From: Nautilus pompilius | Taxonomy: Eukaryota > Mollusca > Cephalopoda > Nautilida > Nautilidae | Assembly (NCBI GenBank): GCA_018389105.1 | Contig: JACATO010000631.1 | Location: 868,001 to 932,000, forward strand | DNA: 64,000 nucleotides | Reading direction: 5' to 3' | Shown: one piece after another, positions 14,001 to 24,815 of the stretch | Numbering within the stretch: the stretch's first letter is position 1 | How the letters are laid out: every line of letters starts with the position of its first letter | The notes under the pieces: generated by a model | The model's input: only the letters and a program-made list of their open reading frames with translations | Told to the model about the DNA's origin: nothing | Databases searched by the model: none | Translations under genes and position numbers: made by a program

Positions 14001-14790
14001 CGGATAAGCATTCTGTCGGTACTACTGGAAAATCGTTTTCTTGAGAGGAACTCAGAGATTTCGAACAATCCGCTGTTTTGTATTAACCGGAACCAAAAAT
14101 TACGAAAGTGGACTGAAAATGGCGTTTTTTTTAGGAACCGGTTTGTCACGAATTTACAAGACATTTTGAAAGATGCCATAGATTTTTGTCTTCTAACGAA
14201 AACAAACGCGTAGGGAATGGTTAATCAAAGACAAGCCATTACGTCAGTGACTCGCAGGATCGCATAGATTTTAAGAGTTGATTTTTTTCAGTTATCAAAA
14301 CTGATCCGTATGAAATTCCGCTGAAATATGTCACCTGAGGTGAACAGTCATCTTACAGGAAAATTCTTTTGTTTCTTGTTGGTAGGTTTTATTTACGTTC
14401 TAAATATTAAACTTGGTCGCTCGCGCAACTTTTAAATTGGCAACAAAATGTCATAAGCAAAGAACTCAAATTCCATGCTCACGCAAAATATAAATGGCAT
14501 ACATTCTTTCATATTTAATCTCTTGCGATATCACGCGAAGGTCTTTTATATTCTTTATGCTAATTCATTCAAAAGCAAAATGAGATTTTGTCCAGGTGAT
14601 GATGTCAACCAGGAAAAGAATTTTAAAATTATGGCTAAAATTTGGAAAACACTTGGGATCTGCAATAGTTTTATTGAACCAAACCTCAGGACTGATGATG
14701 CTCTAGGAACATTTGGGCCACAGCTGGCTGGAGATACGTAGTATCATGAGATGTGATAAGCTGTAGTCGGTGGAATCTTACGTATCATTC
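11042..14790. other. Non-coding stretch, no supported gene
   Basis: AT-rich sequence. Open frames of 72-122 codons occur (for example 13811-14179 on the minus strand), but none shows a motif, a repeated domain or plausible flanking splice sites. A minus-strand stretch at 12520-12680 looks faintly like a transposase tail, but not enough to call. Confidence 0.5.
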
Positions 14791-15046
14791 AAACAGAACC
14801 ACGACACTAAAGACACTGAACATTGTTCCCCTTTTATTTAAAACTTTAGTCAGGTTTCGTTTTGAGTTTGCGGTCATGGCCTGGTGTTCTTACTTTGTCG
14901 ATAATCCGAAAAGGGGTTCAGAGACTTTTCACCAGAATGGCTATCGAAAGCTAAACTTTTGGTTTCTCTCACTGAGATCGCATAGAGATATAACAGAGGC
15001 ATTCGTCAATTTAAAAGGTAACGAACAGGTAGACATTTTGAGCTAA
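14791..15046 (+). pseudogene. Non-LTR retrotransposon (LINE) reverse-transcriptase remnant
   Basis: The frame ending at the stop at 15044-15046 reads LLFKTLVRFRFEFAVMAWC, then SETFHQNGYRKL, then SLRSHRDITEAFVNLKGNEQVD. This follows the usual C-terminal thumb region of CR1/L2/Jockey-type reverse transcriptases, where 'LYKSLVRP.LEYAV..W' precedes 'L..RR.RGD.IE.FK...G...VD'. Only this fragment is present. The catalytic motif and the endonuclease domain are not seen nearby. It is an old truncated copy, and the clade is not determined. Confidence 0.5.
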
Positions 15047-17092
15047 GGGGGTTGTAATAATTATTAGAGTTACCCAATACCGGACATCATAAGTGATGGT
15101 GCGTACATAGGAACAGTCTGCCTGTTTCAATGTTTTAGTGTAACATAAAAATCTAAAAAAACAAAAACGGAAGCTTGCTATGTTCCCTAAATAGCCATAA
15201 CAACAATTCATTGGTTACCGAAAAAATGCAATACTGCTACATAAAACAAAACAACGAAAGAAACATCCACAGGTAAAAATGTCTCTCTATTGTATACACT
15301 TTTCCTGGAATTTTTCAAAAGATCAGCAAGGTATAAACGTGTTAAGGATCATATTTTTTCGAACCTTTGTGCTGACGTCAACACGCAAGGCATTTACCAG
15401 GAGAAAACTTTTGATTTCAGTTTCCTAAACCTAGCGGAGGAGAACAGGATTAGGGTTTTTGTTTGTGGTTGATGAAGAACAGCGGAAGTAAAAAAATTGC
15501 CAGAAGGGCGGAAAGCTAAACAAAGCTGTCGCTCGCGACTGGGCCTCTAACCCAGGGCCTCAAAGAATGATAATAGTAAGGTATTAACACGCCAAGGATA
15601 AACTTACACTTTTATCACGATAAACATCCTGAAGGAAACCCATGGTAACTAACGACTTCATTTTTATTTTATTTCTATATTTTTGTTTCACAATACCAGC
15701 TTCTTTTCAACTCACATTTTCACTCGAGGTTTGATTTCTGACGTGAGAAAGGAACTTCTGAAATTAAGAAGCTTTTAAGATTTTTTCACTCGTTGCTATT
15801 CCCAGTGCCCGACAGCACCCTGAAAAAATTAATGCTGACGTGAGTTTAAATTAACGTTTTTGTGGCCAATGGAAGAATTAAAATAAATAATGAAACAATT
15901 AAAATATCAAGGAAAATTGTTAGTTTGATTCCGTTGCCAAAACAAAACAAAGAAAGGAAACTTTAAATACGAAAATCTATTTAATTTAATTTCTGAAAAA
16001 AAAAAAAGCTATCGGCAAAAACCTTGAAGAAGATGATCCGTTTTAATTGTGAAGACGAATCATGACTGTTCTGTTGTCAAATGAAAAATAATAAAATCGT
16101 CTTTAGGAAATACGTGCCACACAAGCTGGTTTAACGTCTGGGAATATTTACCTCTAAAGTTAATTCTTCATATACACTTAATAATTCACGAAAGTTAATT
16201 TAAGTTCTTGTCTAAAAATTACTGGTGTCTTCAGGGTTACATTTATATTATTGTCAAGAGATCAAATACCGGGGGCAGGCGATGTCAGAGATCGCAAGAG
16301 AATGCAGTACCATCAGGTAAATTAACGATAATTTTATACTTTAAAAAGGTGTGCTAGTTCAGAACCGCTACTGATTATTTATTCTTCCGTGTGAGTAACA
16401 AAGTTGTCAATTTCCAATGAGCAGAGTCTACGATTATTATCCTTGTTTCTTTAAGGTCATCCCTCCTGTACTTGGCATAAAAATTGAAATTCTATTAAAC
16501 ATTTAAAAAAACGAACAAAGAAAGAAACAATCACATTTACATCTTATTTAAAACAAATCCGTTAACTGGTGCAACTATCTCATAATGGTGTAACTAATAC
16601 TAGCTGGACGGTTCTGGGTTCGTAACCCGAGGTCAGAGTGTTCAGGGGAGGGGTTATTTTGGTCGGCCCTAGTTTAACTCGTAAAAATCTTGACTGATAT
16701 TTATGAACAGCGGAATTAGGAAAACCCCACTGGCGGATCATTGTAACAGCCTCCATCGGGAGTTCTAGTTGTTGTTAAGGAGACTAAGCCGTCATCATCA
16801 GCAAGTGCATGCATTTTTTGCAACACACACACACACGCACAAACTCAAAGACATAGACGAGATATTTCGTTTTTCTTATTTGATTAGCGTTTTAGTAATG
16901 GATTAAAAAATCCAATACTTCTTTGAACAATTTTTTCGACATTCCAAGAATTCGTTTCGTTGTCATGATTTGTTGGAATTTTTTAAAATATACATACCTT
17001 TAAAATTAGTTTATTTTCTTCTGCCTATATTTATGCTTCAGTAATAAAATCAATAAATAAAAATTGTTAATGTTTATTTATTTGTTTTTCAG
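15047..17092. other. Non-coding sequence, probably intron upstream of the GPCR TM3 exon
   Basis: This stretch ends in a polypyrimidine-rich acceptor (TTTGTTTTTCAG at 17081-17092), so at least its 3' part is intron of the receptor gene. No exon encoding TM1-TM2 is visible. A segment around 16600-16800 shares the 13-mer GTCGGCCCTAGTT with 54500 and may be an old SINE. Confidence 0.6.
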
Positions 17093-17461
17093 CAACATCA
17101 GTTGGAGTGAACTCTTTCACTCTCGTGGCAATCTCGTTAGAACGTTACTTTGCCATCTGCCAACCTCTTCGTTCCCGGCGCTGGCAGACGCTATCGCACG
17201 CCTACAAGATAATTGCGGGTGTATGGGTAGCAGCTCTTGTCTTTGTGGTCCCTATAGCCGTGTTCAACAGACTAATTAAAATCAGGACGGGGGCGAAGGC
17301 GTGCAGAGAAATATGGCCCAACCAGTACCTTGAAGGCGCTTACCAGATATTACTCGATGCTACTCTTTTCCTCCTCCCATTGTTCATCATGATGATTGCA
17401 TACGCAATCATTTCTCGACGACTGTGGCTCGGCATAGAATACGACCTGAAAATTTCAAATG
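17093..17461 (+). CDS. GPCR exon: TM3, TM4, extracellular loop 2, TM5
   Basis: The exon is bounded by acceptor TTTTTCAG (to 17092) and donor GGTAAGAT (GT at 17462-17463). It starts with two bases of a split codon and ends with one base (phase 1). The reading frame stays open for about 44 codons past the donor, so intron retention would add a short tail and stop at 17593-17595, yielding a receptor cut after TM5. Confidence 0.85.
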
Positions 17462-20143
17462 GTAAGATTTTTTATATTATCAACCCTAGACCCATTTTTT
17501 TTATTGCAGTTATCACTCTTAAGGTTTTAGTTCTCAACACTAGAAAGACATGCGCCGTCTTCTCTTTTCCTCACAGGGCCCTCCACCGGCAGTGACCTCG
17601 TCCTTGGTGTATAATGCTGATTATTTAGGGTTGGACGATTTGCAAGCAAAAGAAACTAAAACAACAACAACAATACAAACTTCATAACTACGCCACTAGA
17701 TGCTGGTGGCTGAAAAGGCTGTTGACTTTGTGAAAACCGACCTCGATGATCTTTATATATATAGAAGTAAGGTAGACAAGTGAATGCGACGGAATTCCTT
17801 GACAGTAGAATTTTCATTTGTCTTATTAATTTACGTGCAGTAATCGTTTAAAACAAACGGTTCCAGAACAGCTCTGCCAGCCCGAAATTTTTATGATCGG
17901 CAACATGTTGCGCCAATTAAGATCCTTTCTCCTATTTTATTAAGTAATGTGCACTCATCGATGCTTTCGTTTCTGATCGGCGGGCGGAGGATCTTTCCTT
18001 TTCCTGTCTGTGTTACTTTATCACGTGTAGCCAGCCAGCACCTGGCCCATCTAAAACGAATAGTGCGTGTTCCAAACGTCACGTGGCTATGGCCTCAGCT
18101 CGGCAGACAGCAGACTCGGCTCCCCTACCTAGCTCCCTTTCTGTACAGACTACATACGTTTTCTCTCCTCTTTCATTAAAATAAGTATTTTCTGGCAGAA
18201 CACCTGAGAGTCTGCGTACCAAGCATGGTAGTGTTGTTAGGGTTATAACAAGCAGCCTTCATTGGGTTCTACAGGCAGGGGTTTAAATCATTTGACCCGC
18301 CGACATTCATGAGGGTAGGTGAGACAGCAGGGTTATTTAGACACTTCGGGGCGGTAACAGCGAGCACCCGAAGTGATGACCACATGTTTTGCTGAGCGCG
18401 AACACGTGCCAACATCCTATTTATGTCCATTCTTCATTTCAAGGACCTTGTTTTCCAGGTATTTTTTAAATGACAAAAGAACCTATATTTTTAATTTAAA
18501 ATTACAGGCTATGGCTTACTATGGATACGCCCTCCTGATGTGTGTGAGTGCAGGCTTGTCCGGCCAGCTCGGTCCGGTACTCGCCCTCCTGATGTGCGTG
18601 AGTGCAGGCTTGTCCGACCAGCTAGGTCCGGTACTCGCCCTCCTGATGTGCGTGAGTGCAGGCTTGTCCGACCAGCTCGGTCCGGTACTCGCCCTCCTGA
18701 TGTGCGTGAGTGCAGGTTTGCCCGACCAGCTCGATCCGGTACTCGCCCTCCTGATGTGTTTGAGTGCAGGCTTGTCCGGCCAGCTCGGTCCGGTACTCGC
18801 CCTCCTGATGTGTTTGAGTGCAGGCTTGTTCGGCCAGCTCGGTCCGGTACTCGCCCTCCTGATATGCGTGAGTGCAGGCTTGTCCGACCAGCTCGATCCG
18901 GTACTCGCCCTCCTGATGTGCGTGAGTGCAGGCTTGTCCGACCAGCTCGATCCGGTACTCGCCCTCCTGATGTGTTTGAGTGCAGGATTGTCCGGCCAGC
19001 TCGGTCCGGTACTCGCCCTCCTGATGTGTTTTAGTGCAGGCTTGTCCGGCCAGCTCGGTCCGGTACTCGCCCTCCTGATATGCGTGAGTGCAGGCTTGTC
19101 CGACCAGCTCGATCCGGTACTCGCCCTCCTGATGTGCGTGAGTGCAGGCTTGCCCGACCAGCTCGATCCGGTACTCGCCCTCCTGATGTGTTTGAGTGCA
19201 GGCTTGTCCGGCCAGCTCGGTCCGGTACTCGCCCTCCTGATGTGCGTGAGTGCAGGCTTGTCCGACCAGCTAGGTCCGGTACTCGCCCTCCTGATGTGCG
19301 TGAGTGCAGGCTTGTCCGACCAGCTCGGTCCGGTACTCGCCCTCCTGATGTGCGTGAGTGCAGGTTTGCCCGACCAGCTCGATCCGGTACTCGCCCTCCT
19401 GATGTGTTTGAGTGCAGGCTTGTCCGGCCAGCTCGGTCCGGTACTCGCCCTCCTGATATGCGTGAGTGCAGGCTTGTCCGACCAGCTCGATCCGGTACTC
19501 GCCCTCCTGATATGCGTGAGTGCAGGCTTGTCCGGCCAGCTCGGTCCGGTATATTCTAATCTCGATCTCCTTTTATCCTTCAGGAAGCACCTTGAACACA
19601 AACAACGGGAAACGAAACAAGGAAGAACTTCGCAAAATGATAGATGAAGATCAGGCAACCAGCTCCACAGGCAGCAGTTCGCTGCAGCTCGTGAAACTGT
19701 CGAAATCCAGCGACAGGCACCGCGCGAAGCAGTCTGCCCACGTGTACCATTCGCTGCAGCAGAGCAATTACGAGAAGAGCTTGAAGAACAAAAAGCGCGT
19801 CATTAAGATGCTGTTTGTGGTTGTGTTAGATTACTTCATTTGCTGGACGCCGCTGTACGTCGTGCACACCTGGATGATCTTCGACTACTCGACCGTCAGT
19901 GCCGTTCTCTCCCCCATGGCCTGGTCTTTCATCCGGCTGCTCTCCTACGTGTCGGTGTGCTGCAACCCCATCACCTACTGTTTCATGAACAGTCGTTTTC
20001 GACAGGGCTTCGTTGCCACTGTAAAACGTTGCTGCTTCTGGTCGCGGGATCCCGAGACTGACGGGCGCCACGTGACCGATGTCACGTTTACAAAAGGTCC
20101 GTCGAGTAGCAACGTCAGTTACCTAGCGACACAGCCACAGTAA
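17093..20143 (+). CDS. Cholecystokinin/sulfakinin-type peptide GPCR, 3' part (TM3 to C-terminus), two exons
   Basis: The partial coding sequence is join(17093..17461, 19584..20143), giving 308 residues plus the stop at 20141-20143. The protein is a rhodopsin-class plasma-membrane receptor that in this family binds CCK/gastrin/sulfakinin-like amidated peptides and signals through G proteins. Visible marks, numbered from the first full codon, are LERY at the end of TM3 (residues 15-18) and the CCK-receptor-like PLRSRRWQTLSHA. There is also an extracellular-loop-2 CREIWP (C70 onwards), a roughly 65-residue intracellular loop 3, CWTP in TM6 and NPITYCFMN in TM7. The TM7 motif is followed by a CC pair suited to palmitoylation. 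TM1-TM2 and the extracellular N-terminus are missing from the window. The acceptor at 17092 sits where CCK receptor genes also have an intron, just before the TSV.V motif. Orexin- or allatotropin-type receptors are less likely alternatives. Confidence 0.85.
17462..19583 (+). other. GPCR phase-1 intron containing a minisatellite
   Basis: The intron starts GTAAGA and ends TTTATCCTTCAG. A branch-point-like TTCTAAT lies at about 19553-19559, some 25 bases before the acceptor. The 54-bp tandem array at 18527-19551 fills almost half of the intron. The rest (17580-18520) is non-coding with nothing recognised. Confidence 0.8.
18527..19551. repeat. 54-bp tandem array, 19 copies, four-unit higher-order pattern
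   Basis: The unit begins CGCCCTCCTGATGTGCGTGA and continues with GTGCAGGCTTGTCCGACCAG and CTCGGTCCGGTACT. The period is exactly 54 bp, so all three + frames and one minus frame stay open over long spans; these frames are artefacts of the period. Units differ at a few sites (GCGTGAG or GTTTGAG, TCCGGCC or TCCGACC or CCCGACC, CTCGG or CTCGA or CTAGG). The variant types recur every four units, and units 2-5 have the same pattern as units 14-17. The array stops 32 bases before the acceptor of the last GPCR exon. Confidence 0.95.
19584..20143 (+). CDS. GPCR terminal exon: intracellular loop 3, TM6, TM7, C-tail
   Basis: The acceptor TTATCCTTCAG ends at 19583. The first two bases (GA) complete the codon begun by the G at 17461, giving glycine, so the phase matches the upstream donor. 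The exon encodes 185 further residues: the rest of the basic, Ser/Lys-rich loop 3, KKRVIKMLFVVVLDYF-ICWTP (TM6), SVCCNPITYCFMNSRFRQGF (TM7 and helix 8), then RCCFW and a Ser/Thr-rich tail. The CDS stops at 20141-20143. The base composition is clearly more GC-rich than the flanks. Confidence 0.88.
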
Positions 20144-20462
20144 AAACTTCGGCTCCACGGAATACCATTTAAATTTCCCTCACGGCTGAAACGTATGGAC
20201 GTGATTACTTTTCTTCTTCAAGTTCAGTTCGGACCAATCTTTCTCATGTGAGATTCAACCCTAACATTTGGAATGTAGCTTGACAAAATGTGGACTATCT
20301 GGAGTCTAAAGTATAACAGATTCTAAGCTGACGAGCTATAACCTCCACACGCATGCAACTGTTCCACAAATTCTTTCTCTTCTCTCACCTGTTATATTGC
20401 ATCAATTACGCGAGAAATCCGACATCTGACTTCATTGTCATTAATGGTAGTTAACTAAAACA

Positions 20463-20468
20463 AATAAA
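20463..20468 (+). terminator. Candidate polyadenylation signal of the GPCR gene
   Basis: AATAAA lies 320 bases after the stop codon and is the first canonical hexamer downstream. Such hexamers are frequent in AT-rich DNA, so transcript data would be needed to confirm it. Confidence 0.3.
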
Positions 20469-20469
20469 T

Positions 20470-23400
20470 TTTAACAAATTCCTAAGTCAACCGTACAGTG
20501 GAGGACAAACGATGTAGCAAAGCATTACAAATTCATGCTGACATCTTTTTTGGTGTCTATACAATTTAGATAGGCAAGCAGATTAAATCCTTCTAACAGG
20601 TATTATTTTGGTTTAATTAGTTTTGTCGTGAGGGTTTAAATCGTTTTTTTTTTAACTGTCTTTGTTTTTTTTGTAGAAATAACAACAAAAAATACTTACA
20701 CATCTCATTCAAGTTTTTGGTTCTTTCCTCTTTTTTGGATAACTTTTCAAAAATAATTCTGTCAGCAAACAAACTAAGGCATTTCAAAACACAAGTAATC
20801 TGAAGTCAGTTTTTCTGGGACATTTCTGCGAGACACTTGGAAAGAATAACTAACTTGTAATTGTTAGGAAAAATTCTTTTCTGACCTGAACGGGAAACTG
20901 TCGTAGCGATGCGAATTCTCCAACGTCGTCTTTTGTTATCTGTGACGAGAAGCGTTCCCATCAAAACGATTTTTTTTTGTTCCCATGCTTCCTACTCTTT
21001 CTTCGATACATTCGTCAGTCAGGGTACAAAAGATGTCGACGTTGGTTACATTCTCCCACAAGGACTTCTGCTAGGTTGATCTCCAATTTCTCGCTATTTA
21101 GTTGCCCCCCCCCCTCTGGCACTGTCATCCGACGACTGCCGTAAAAGGGGTTCATGAAACTCTTCTCCGTGGCACATTCATCGCCGTCAGGTGGCTCTAC
21201 TGAATATAGAGAAGCCGGTTACTCTATAATTTAATATTGGTCAAATAGGGACAACAAACCTTAGCGTTTCTTTACAAGTTAAGATATTTGGAAACTTTCA
21301 AACTGTCTTCTATTTTAATTTTTTTTTTCTCTTTTATCATTTGTTGACAGAGAAAGTACGACATTTCTCTTAAACTGTCTGAATCATCAACTGCTAGTTT
21401 TCCTATTGTCTTTTTGCGACTGATACCCGATTCAACTTAGTAATTTTAATTTATGATATTTGTCTAAACGATTACAAGAACAAACTTTCCAAAATACCTT
21501 TTTGGTTGGTTCTAATTTAGGTCGCGGTACCTATAATTAAAAATAATTAAATCAGACCTGCTTTAAAAACAATTACAGTTCTAATTAAATGCTGTTTATT
21601 CATTAAAAAGTTTCCATAACATCATGTATGTTGTTGACATATTTTCTCTAACATATATCCTTTTGAAACCGGAACTCAACGTCAAATGTTTAATATTCAG
21701 AATAATAATTTTAAAATATGCAAAACGTGAAAATTTGACAACTTTCAATCTGGCTTTTCTTGTAAATTTCAACATTTACTGACGGCGATTCCTTTGCAAT
21801 CTGATTATTAATTATGGAATCTTTGATATTTATGGTTCTTCAGACTAAACGGAGAGACTCTTTTAGTTCATTGTTACGTCATAATAAGTTTATCGTGTTT
21901 TTGTCGCCTCATACGATTACATAGTACTCGGAATTGTTGCAAATCTTTGGTAAATTTTACTGCTAATGCGTAGGTAAATAGACAGGCAAATAGATAGATA
22001 GCCATTTTAAAGGGCTATAACACAGATTTTGTTTTAAATTTCTAAACAGGTCCTTGAAAAGGGTCGCAGATTTATGGTTGTTTGAACGATCGGCCTCTTT
22101 GAGTTTGTAAAATATGAGTTATTAGTTCAATAAACTTAAAATGGAACAAGACTGGACGTTAAAAGGTGTCTTTATTATAACTGTAATATGGAATAGAATT
22201 GTAATGAATTGGAAAATTTTAAATCCTGTGTTCAAGGTTATACTGTGGCCTTACACCTGTTAATGGGTCGCGAGCGCTTAATAAACAGGTTTAGGATCAT
22301 GAAAAGACAATTTATCCATTATCTTGTGAAAACGGACTGCAGGCATTAATGAATAGCAATTTAATTGCAGCTTTACAGCTACATTCCGTCGATATCTGGC
22401 CATATGTTCGTTCACGTACGAACCGTCGATACCCTGAGCTGGCATTTCCTCTACATATCATTCTTTACCCCGAAGGGAAGATTGTCATACCTGCAATTAA
22501 AGCGCAGTTAAAGAGTGCGAGTTCTGTTTGGTAACGAGGCCATTATTATTGGCAGTTATTCTTGGAGAGTTCTGTCTTTCATAGCACTTGCTGGATAATA
22601 GCTGCCTTTGTGGCGTGAAGATTCGTTAACGTAAATGATTCATAAACTTCAGTAAGAGCAGAGAAATATATTTAGATGCAGAGAATATTTATGCTGTGGT
22701 TTTTGACGAAGCTTCTGCAGTATAGTTATCTTTTATTTAAAATGATGGCCACATTGGCAGGAGTGGTATTCATTTATCACCCTGCTAAGCTAACCAGTTC
22801 TACGAAATATAATCATTTCGTTATAAGTTTGCAAGCATACGGGCTGTAAACCTAAACCAGTAGCTTGGTTAAACCATTTGCTTTTTAATTGTATATAGAA
22901 AGTGTGTATTTCCTGTGTAGGTTTTTGGAGAAGAGGGAATATTAATAGATCAACACACAACATTAGTTCCATGTGGTCGCATCGATTTGCTCGCCAGAGT
23001 TATTGAGTGATTTTGGATAGGGTTGTTTAAATTCCTGTAAAATATCGATTAAGCAAGTCTACCGAAAATTTCTTTTTAGAAAAGTACGTAGTCATATCCT
23101 ACCACTTCTGTGGCAGGCGTAAAGATGTCGTTCTCTCGATCCCACAAATTAAGATCTTCCGTTTACTTTTAATTTAGCTTAGTAGTATATTTACTGATTA
23201 GGTTGTGGAGACAAACTGACTAAGACAACGCAGCAAATAGTTTTTTACTTTTTCTAAATTTGAAAATAGTTTTTGTGTGTGTGTGTTTTGTTTTAGCAGA
23301 CAAAAGAAGGAAAAAAAAATAATCTGCTTAGACTAGAGACCAGTTAAGAAATGGAACTTTATCCGAACGGGTGCTGTCGATGAAGGAGGAAGGAGACCAC

Positions 23401-24750
23401 GTAAAGCTTGTGCGGGTGGAGACTGTTTCCCTGGCGATGTCGGGTTGAGAAAGTCAGCAGAAAAAAAAAAAAAAAAGATGGAGATGGAGAAGAAGAAGAG
23501 GCTCTTGGTTTTAAAAAGAAGAAATACGTCGACACCGACTTCGAGTTTTCCGATCTCCTCTAAAACGGTTACAGACCAAAGTGTCCGATACTCCAGCCTT
23601 GTGTGTTCCCGAGAAGCGGACCACAGAGCTGCCTCGAACGCGACACGAGCTCGATGTTATCCAGTTTCTGTTTTTAAAGTGCAAACATTCCGGTGGTGAA
23701 CGGGTTTCTGGAGCCGGTTCCTTTGGTCCAGCAGACGGCAAGAAATCATTTTGAGAGATAAAAAAAAAAAAAGAAGGCGAGAGAGTTGATTTTACGTTCG
23801 GTGCTGGCGAAGTCTTTTTTTCTTGTAAGGAAAAAAAAAGATAAGATAAGAGGACCCTAATGCAGGCTGACAAAAAAAAAAAAAACGTCGACCTGTTACC
23901 TTTAAAGGGATGATACTGATGGCGCCGCTGTGTGACGGAGGCACCTGTGACGTTTACTCGCGTGCTTTTATTACGAGGACACCGTAAATAGCCGGACAGA
24001 AGGCGCTGCGACACTGTGAACCTTCATTTTATCGTTCTACCGACCTTTTCGTGTTGTTTTCGATTCAGTTCATCGTTGTTCCAACCAAAATAAAACACGT
24101 ATCATTACCGTAGAACAGGAAGGTATCGGAAATAGTGAAACCTTTACTGGTAGTGAGTGTGAGACATCTTTGTTATAGTCCCAGTCGTGTAACGTTGTTC
24201 GTGTCGGTTGACGGAGCCACGTCTGTTTTTGCACGTCTTCGTTGATTCTAGTAGCATCTCGTTGTGTTTCGACCCGAGCCATTTGCTGCTGTAGCCGATT
24301 TCGTTGTCGTTGTTTATATATATATATTTTTTGAGGTTTGTTAACTTTAGATCTTTACCTTGCAATCAGGATTTCACTCAACTCTTTTATAACTTTGCAA
24401 AGCGAGCCTCGCTTTGAATTCATTTGTCTTAATCCACGCGGGCTGAATAAGATCTGTACATTTCTAGTTAATAAAAATAATAGAATAGTAAGTAACCATA
24501 AAAATACAGCTCCCTATTCATCAATATTTATTACTAAAAAATGCACAAAAAGTTAACCTGGTGTCATTTTCAATTTACCATACAAAAGAGCAATTACTTA
24601 GCACCGGCTAAAGTCGAAGATACACACAGCATCAGTTTACGTTATTGTCTCTTTTCCATATTTACTGTAAAGGATGTTTTCTTTTTCATAAAGAAATAGT
24701 GATGCTAGAGACTCCGTATTTTATTAATAATAATTTTTTAAAATTTGTTA
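20470..24750. other. Non-coding stretch, nothing recognised
   Basis: It probably starts with the GPCR 3' UTR, then AT-rich intergenic DNA with a C13 run near 21105-21115 and several long A runs at 23460-23885. Open frames at 23445-24365 are rich in low-complexity residues and overlap on both strands; no gene is supported. Confidence 0.55.
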
Positions 24751-24751
24751 A

Positions 24752-24815
24752 TGAGAGAGAGAGAGAGAGAGACAGCGTCATTACAGAGAAATAGAGATGG
24801 CGTTAGTAGAGTGTA
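24752..24815 (+). repeat. Degenerate copy of the TGACGTCA/GA minisatellite family
   Basis: A short (GA)n run is followed by GACAGCGTCATTACAGAGAA and then GATGGCGTTAGTAGAG. These are mutated versions of the GATGACGTCAGTACAGAGAG unit seen intact at 27.05 kb. It looks like an eroded two-unit fragment. Confidence 0.5.

Noticed and set aside
13811..14179. 122-codon minus-strand open frame
   Set aside because: No motif, no neighbours supporting a gene, and a composition like the surrounding non-coding DNA.
18373..19647. 424-codon + strand open frame and 379-codon minus-strand frame across the 54-bp array
   Set aside because: The period is divisible by three, so several frames stay open at once on both strands. 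The products are pure repeats, and the region lies within a GPCR intron bounded by good splice sites.
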